DNA of 7,414 nt from F23-B02 sp963610045 (GTDB taxonomy: Bacteria; Bacillota; Clostridia; Oscillospirales; Oscillospiraceae), in NCBI GenBank assembly GCA_963610045.1, contig CAVDMS010000078.1:1-7414 (forward strand), given 5' to 3'. The number at the start of each line of letters is the position of its first letter. Within the stretch, counting starts at the first letter, position 1. Below, piece by piece: positions 4,211 through 7,414 of this stretch. A program made the translations under genes and the position numbers. The notes beneath the pieces were generated by a model. It made no database searches. It was not told the origin of the DNA and saw only the letters and a list, made by a program, of their open reading frames with translations.

Positions 4211-7200
4211 ATGAGCAAGCTGAAAAGGGGATTTTCGTTTTTCCTCAGCCTCCTGATGCTGCTTTCGCTGCTGACGGTCGTACCGTTCACGGCGCTCGGC
4301 GGCACGGCTCAGGCTAAGAGCTACGAAAATTCCGACACCATCACGTCATGGTACACCGCCATGACGAATCTTAACGGCGAGCAAACTCAGAAAGCGCTCG
4401 TCAGTAAGATGGAGACTTATTTTAACACCAATTCGACCTTCCGCAGCAGGATTCAGGTCTCCGCAGGCGGAACGACATTTAAAGTCAAACTCACGAATTA
4501 TTACGGTTCTGAGGACATCAATGTCAGAGGAATGAATGTTGCCCTTCCCGGCGACGGCAATGCCACAACGATTGCCGAGAAGTCGATTGTGAATGTTACC
4601 GTTAAAGGCAGCTCCTCATTCACGATACCCAAGGGCGGCTATGTATGGACCGACTGGTTCACCATGAAGTCCGCTGTCGGCTCCGGCGGCTACCTTGTGT
4701 TCTCAACATACGTCAAAAACTCCGGCAAGGTGCGTGACGCAGGTCTTACAGGCAGCATCTCCTACTGTTGGATGGGCAATCAGCTTACCAATACGGAGTG
4801 GTCCATCGGTGCATGGGGCAAGCTAATCAAGGAGGATGCCAATGTCGGCGACTACAACATTACGCCGCTTATAAATTGCCTTGAAGTAAAGACCTCTAAC
4901 CCGAACGCTTACACCACCATGATAATCGGTGACTCTACGGTCACGAACTATATTCCGTCGCTGCTCCAGTCCAGACTGAAAAGCGAGGGCGTTTCTCAGG
5001 TAGCAGTCGTCGGCGCAGGTATCAAGGGTAACGAGCTTCTTGCAGATGGCGCAGGACCCGACGGTCCCCTTGAGGGCGATGCCCTTCTGAAGCGTTTCGA
5101 CATGGACGCACTTAACCTTGCAGGCGTCAAGAAAGTCTTTGTCAAGATAGGCATAAACGACATCGTTCACCCCAACTGCTCGAACCTCGCCCAGTTCTTT
5201 GACGGTACTCCTTCTGCCGACGAGATCATAAACGGCTATAAGCAGCTTATTGCGGCGGCACATGCAAAGGGCATAGAGATATACTTCTTTGATATCAGCC
5301 CGTGGATAGGCTACACCCGTGAGGGTACGGTCACTACCGATGAGGCGACCATTGCAGAGATGGAAAACCTCCGTCTCGAAGTTAATCAGTGGCTCCATGA
5401 CAACGCAACGAGCTATGTTGACTCCGACTACATGACGATCGACCCCATCGAGGGCTACTCCTTCGGCCTTGTCACCACGAGCGACGTTATCGGCGTTGAA
5501 CGCAGCGGTCATCCCGGACAGCAGGTCATAGCCGACGCTTACACCACCGACCACATTCACTATACGCTTGACGGTCAGAATGTTGTAACAAGCAACATTC
5601 CCATCAGCATCTTCAAGGGTGTTCCTACCGGAGATGCTGCTAAGAAGTTTGCAACGGTAGGAAATCTCTACATAGCTACCACAAGCTACTCCGGCGGTAA
5701 TTACTACTTCTTCGGCAGTGATGAAAACCTCCCCGCAGGAAGCTCCGACCAGCAGGGTACCATTTACCTTATGGCGACCGACGGAAGCGAAACTAAAGAC
5801 CCTGAAGCTACCGGCACCATCTTTACTAATAAACGCGGTGCCCAGGATGGCAACCCCATTGCCGACATCGTTCTGAAATCGACCACATTGCAGAAGGGAA
5901 CAGTCGGCGCTCCGTATTTTTCCGTGCAATCGACCGTTATGAACGACGGAGGCAACAATATTACCGTTCCCGTGGAGCAGAGCTATAAAGCTGCATATTG
6001 GTTGCAGACTTCTGGCACAAACTCCGAAATACGTTGGAATAGCTATGCGTATTCGGATCTCTACCTTGCGTGGTACTTCCCCACGGGGCTAAGCCCGGAT
6101 GTTTTTGATACCGGTGTAAGAAAGCTTGAAGACGTATATTTAAAAGGAACTGACGGTTCGGATAAGTGGTACAGCTTTAATACAATTACTCCCCTTGATT
6201 CTTCTACGTCATATAAGACATATTTGCTTTACGGCACAGTAATACCCGGCATAAACAGCAACAAATACTTGAGCTACTTCTACGACAAGCCTAATAAAGA
6301 TGCATGGGACGACGTTGTAAGCGGCTACAGCTTCCGAGGAGTAAAAGATACAAAACATAACCACGTCGAGGACGGCGGCAACCTTGTAACGCTTTACGCT
6401 CCCGGTACCGTTGACACGCAGCTTGACATTGCGTCCGCAAGCAAGGCGCAGACCTTCTACAACGGCACAAACGGCACTGTTGTTGCGTTTAATTACACTC
6501 TTTCCGATAACCTGCTCAACTCCCCGACGATGAACGCAACCGGCAAGAATGTAAATAACCTCACTTATCCGACCAACAGCTTCAAGACCTACGGCTCCTT
6601 CACCGGCTACACCTACGGCGCCGGCGCCGACCGCAGCGTCAGCTTTACGAGCGATAACGAAGCGGTTGCAAAGATCGACTCAAACGGCAACGTAGTCCTC
6701 ACGGGACAGGGCGGCACCGCAAATCTGACCATGACCGTAACGTGGAAAGAGCTTGACGGCACCGTTTACACCATGACCGACACCGCAACCGTTACCAATA
6801 TTATTTACAGCGCCGACATTTGCATTGACGGTGAGTACCCCGATGCATACAGCTTTGAAAACTATGTCGGCAACGCAAGCAAGGATGTCTCCGTGACCTA
6901 CACTAGCGTACCTCTTGCGGCGCTTCCCGCAGGCGGCAACTGGGTATGGACGAGCGCAGACTCCTCTATCTTCACCGTTTCCGGCTCCGGCACCAACGCA
7001 ACGCTGCACTTCACCGACAAGGCAGGCACCGCAAACCTGACCGCAGCCTATGTTAAGAACGGTGTGACCTATTGCAGCGACACCGTTGCGATAACCAACA
7101 TCACCGCATCCGTTGACATTCAGATCGGCAGCGATACAATTGACGCCGAGACGGGTGCATACCCCGACTTGAAGCTGATAAACGGCATCAACCCCGGCGA

Positions 7201-7414
7201 TACGCTTTCGCTCACGGCACAGCCCGTCGGCGTCGGCGCATCGGCGCTCGACATGGAGAGCGGCACCTACGCATGGAGTATTGCAGACGAGCAGTCCTCC
7301 GGCGTCACCCTCAGCGACACGAATAAGCGCACCGCAAAGCTCACCTTTGACGGCAGCGACACCACGGTGACCCTCAAGCTGGCATACACCCTCGGCAACA
7401 AGACCTACGAAAGC
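4211..7414 (+). CDS. Large secreted SGNH/GDSL hydrolase (XynE-like esterase) with C-terminal Ig-like repeats; C-terminus cut by window edge
   Basis: There are 1068 codons without a stop. Residues 1-35 form a signal peptide: a KLKR basic start, a leucine-rich core, and probable cleavage after TAQA at 35. Residues about 38-230 are a beta-sandwich resembling the N-terminal domain of XynE-like esterases (VKLTNYYGSEDINVRGMNVA, then FTIPKGGYVWTDWF). The SGNH hydrolase follows at about 235-470: block I GDS (240-242, nucleophile S242), block II GIKGN (270-274), block III GIND (314-317, oxyanion N316), and block V DHIH (447-450, catalytic D447 and H450). The helical segment IINGYKQLIAAAHAKGIEI also fits the family. 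Residues about 475-730 are unassigned. Beyond about 735 come Ig-like repeats. Expected activity is ester hydrolysis outside the cell, probably deacetylation of xylan or another glycan; the substrate is inference. Any anchor (sortase motif, SLH or dockerin) would lie beyond the window. The gene has its own promoter and start site. Confidence 0.9.
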   Translation, partial: MSKLKRGFSFFLSLLMLLSLLTVVPFTALGGTAQAKSYENSDTITSWYTAMTNLNGEQTQKALVSKMETYFNTNSTFRSRIQVSAGGTTFKVKLTNYYGSEDINVRGMNVALPGDGNATTIAEKSIVNVTVKGSSSFTIPKGGYVWTDWFTMKSAVGSGGYLVFSTYVKNSGKVRDAGLTGSISYCWMGNQLTNTEWSIGAWGKLIKEDANVGDYNITPLINCLEVKTSNPNAYTTMIIGDSTVTNYIPSLLQSRLKSEGVSQVAVVGAGIKGNELLADGAGPDGPLEGDALLKRFDMDALNLAGVKKVFVKIGINDIVHPNCSNLAQFFDGTPSADEIINGYKQLIAAAHAKGIEIYFFDISPWIGYTREGTVTTDEATIAEMENLRLEVNQWLHDNATSYVDSDYMTIDPIEGYSFGLVTTSDVIGVERSGHPGQQVIADAYTTDHIHYTLDGQNVVTSNIPISIFKGVPTGDAAKKFATVGNLYIATTSYSGGNYYFFGSDENLPAGSSDQQGTIYLMATDGSETKDPEATGTIFTNKRGAQDGNPIADIVLKSTTLQKGTVGAPYFSVQSTVMNDGGNNITVPVEQSYKAAYWLQTSGTNSEIRWNSYAYSDLYLAWYFPTGLSPDVFDTGVRKLEDVYLKGTDGSDKWYSFNTITPLDSSTSYKTYLLYGTVIPGINSNKYLSYFYDKPNKDAWDDVVSGYSFRGVKDTKHNHVEDGGNLVTLYAPGTVDTQLDIASASKAQTFYNGTNGTVVAFNYTLSDNLLNSPTMNATGKNVNNLTYPTNSFKTYGSFTGYTYGAGADRSVSFTSDNEAVAKIDSNGNVVLTGQGGTANLTMTVTWKELDGTVYTMTDTATVTNIIYSADICIDGEYPDAYSFENYVGNASKDVSVTYTSVPLAALPAGGNWVWTSADSSIFTVSGSGTNATLHFTDKAGTANLTAAYVKNGVTYCSDTVAITNITASVDIQIGSDTIDAETGAYPDLKLINGINPGDTLSLTAQPVGVGASALDMESGTYAWSIADEQSSGVTLSDTNKRTAKLTFDGSDTTVTLKLAYTLGNKTYES
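6413..7414 (+). repeat. Ig-like (bacterial Big-type) repeat modules within the esterase gene
   Basis: The protein repeats a pattern in which a GTANLT-type strand and a Y..SD segment lead to a boundary motif: DTATVTNI at residues 857-864, then DTVAITNI at 957-964, exactly 100 residues later. The new modules start SADICID (867-873) and SVDIQIG (967-973). A less regular module precedes them (about 735-864, containing FTSDNEAVAKIDSNGNVVLTG, a Big_2-like core). A third continues to the window edge, where TLKLAYTLGNKTYES matches NLTAAYVKNGVTYCS. Such modules usually act as spacers or carbohydrate/cell-wall contacts for secreted enzymes. Confidence 0.7.

Noticed and set aside
4823..5929. A 368-codon open frame on the minus strand inside the esterase gene
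   Set aside because: It lies entirely opposite the SGNH domain, whose catalytic blocks are intact on the plus strand. It has cysteine/valine-rich sequence of no recognisable family and is explained by codon bias of the sense strand.

Overview
The window looks like a piece of chromosome from a low-GC-clade Gram-positive anaerobe of the Clostridia, most likely a Ruminococcus-like gut or rumen bacterium. This is inferred from strong AGGAGG-type ribosome sites, sigma-A style promoters, Firmicutes-type ABC and AraC/GyrI-like proteins, and a very large secreted SGNH esterase with Ig-like modules, typical of fibre-associated Ruminococcaceae. No taxonomic marker gene is present, so the assignment is tentative.

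Layout: (1) 1-675, minus strand: an MscS-family mechanosensitive channel, cut by the left edge. It starts at a GTG preceded by a perfect Shine-Dalgarno. (2) 676-868: a compact divergent promoter region in which the two -35 boxes form an inverted repeat. (3) 869-1839, plus strand: an AraC-family regulator with a C-terminal GyrI-like ligand-binding domain, split by a one-base frameshift near 1442-1452, followed by a strong terminator (1844-1873). (4) 1964-3707, plus strand: a two-gene ABC exporter (ATPase, then an overlapping six-helix permease) of the BcrA / lantibiotic-protection type. Three CTTGACC hexamer-type repeats lie upstream. (5) 3708-4010: a gene-free, hairpin-dense stretch with three terminator-like stems and a possible three-way-junction RNA. 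(6) 4011-4210: an AT-rich leader with helically phased A-tracts and an extended -10 promoter. (7) 4211-7414, plus strand: a secreted multidomain protein open to the right edge (1068 codons without a stop). It has a signal peptide, an XynE-like beta-sandwich plus SGNH hydrolase, a region I do not recognise, and at least two to three Ig-like repeats.

How the parts may work together: the AraC/GyrI-like regulator probably senses a small molecule or drug and controls the exporter next to it. If the frameshift is real, that control is lost or altered. The MscS channel (osmotic release) and the SGNH esterase (probably deacetylating plant or microbial polysaccharide outside the cell) appear to be independent transcription units. 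I see no mobile element, CRISPR array, tRNA or rRNA. Nothing here clearly amounts to a new multi-gene system. The points most worth following are the frameshifted regulator, the CTTGACC repeat operator, the structured intergenic region, the curved-DNA promoter, and the unassigned AT-rich domain inside the esterase.
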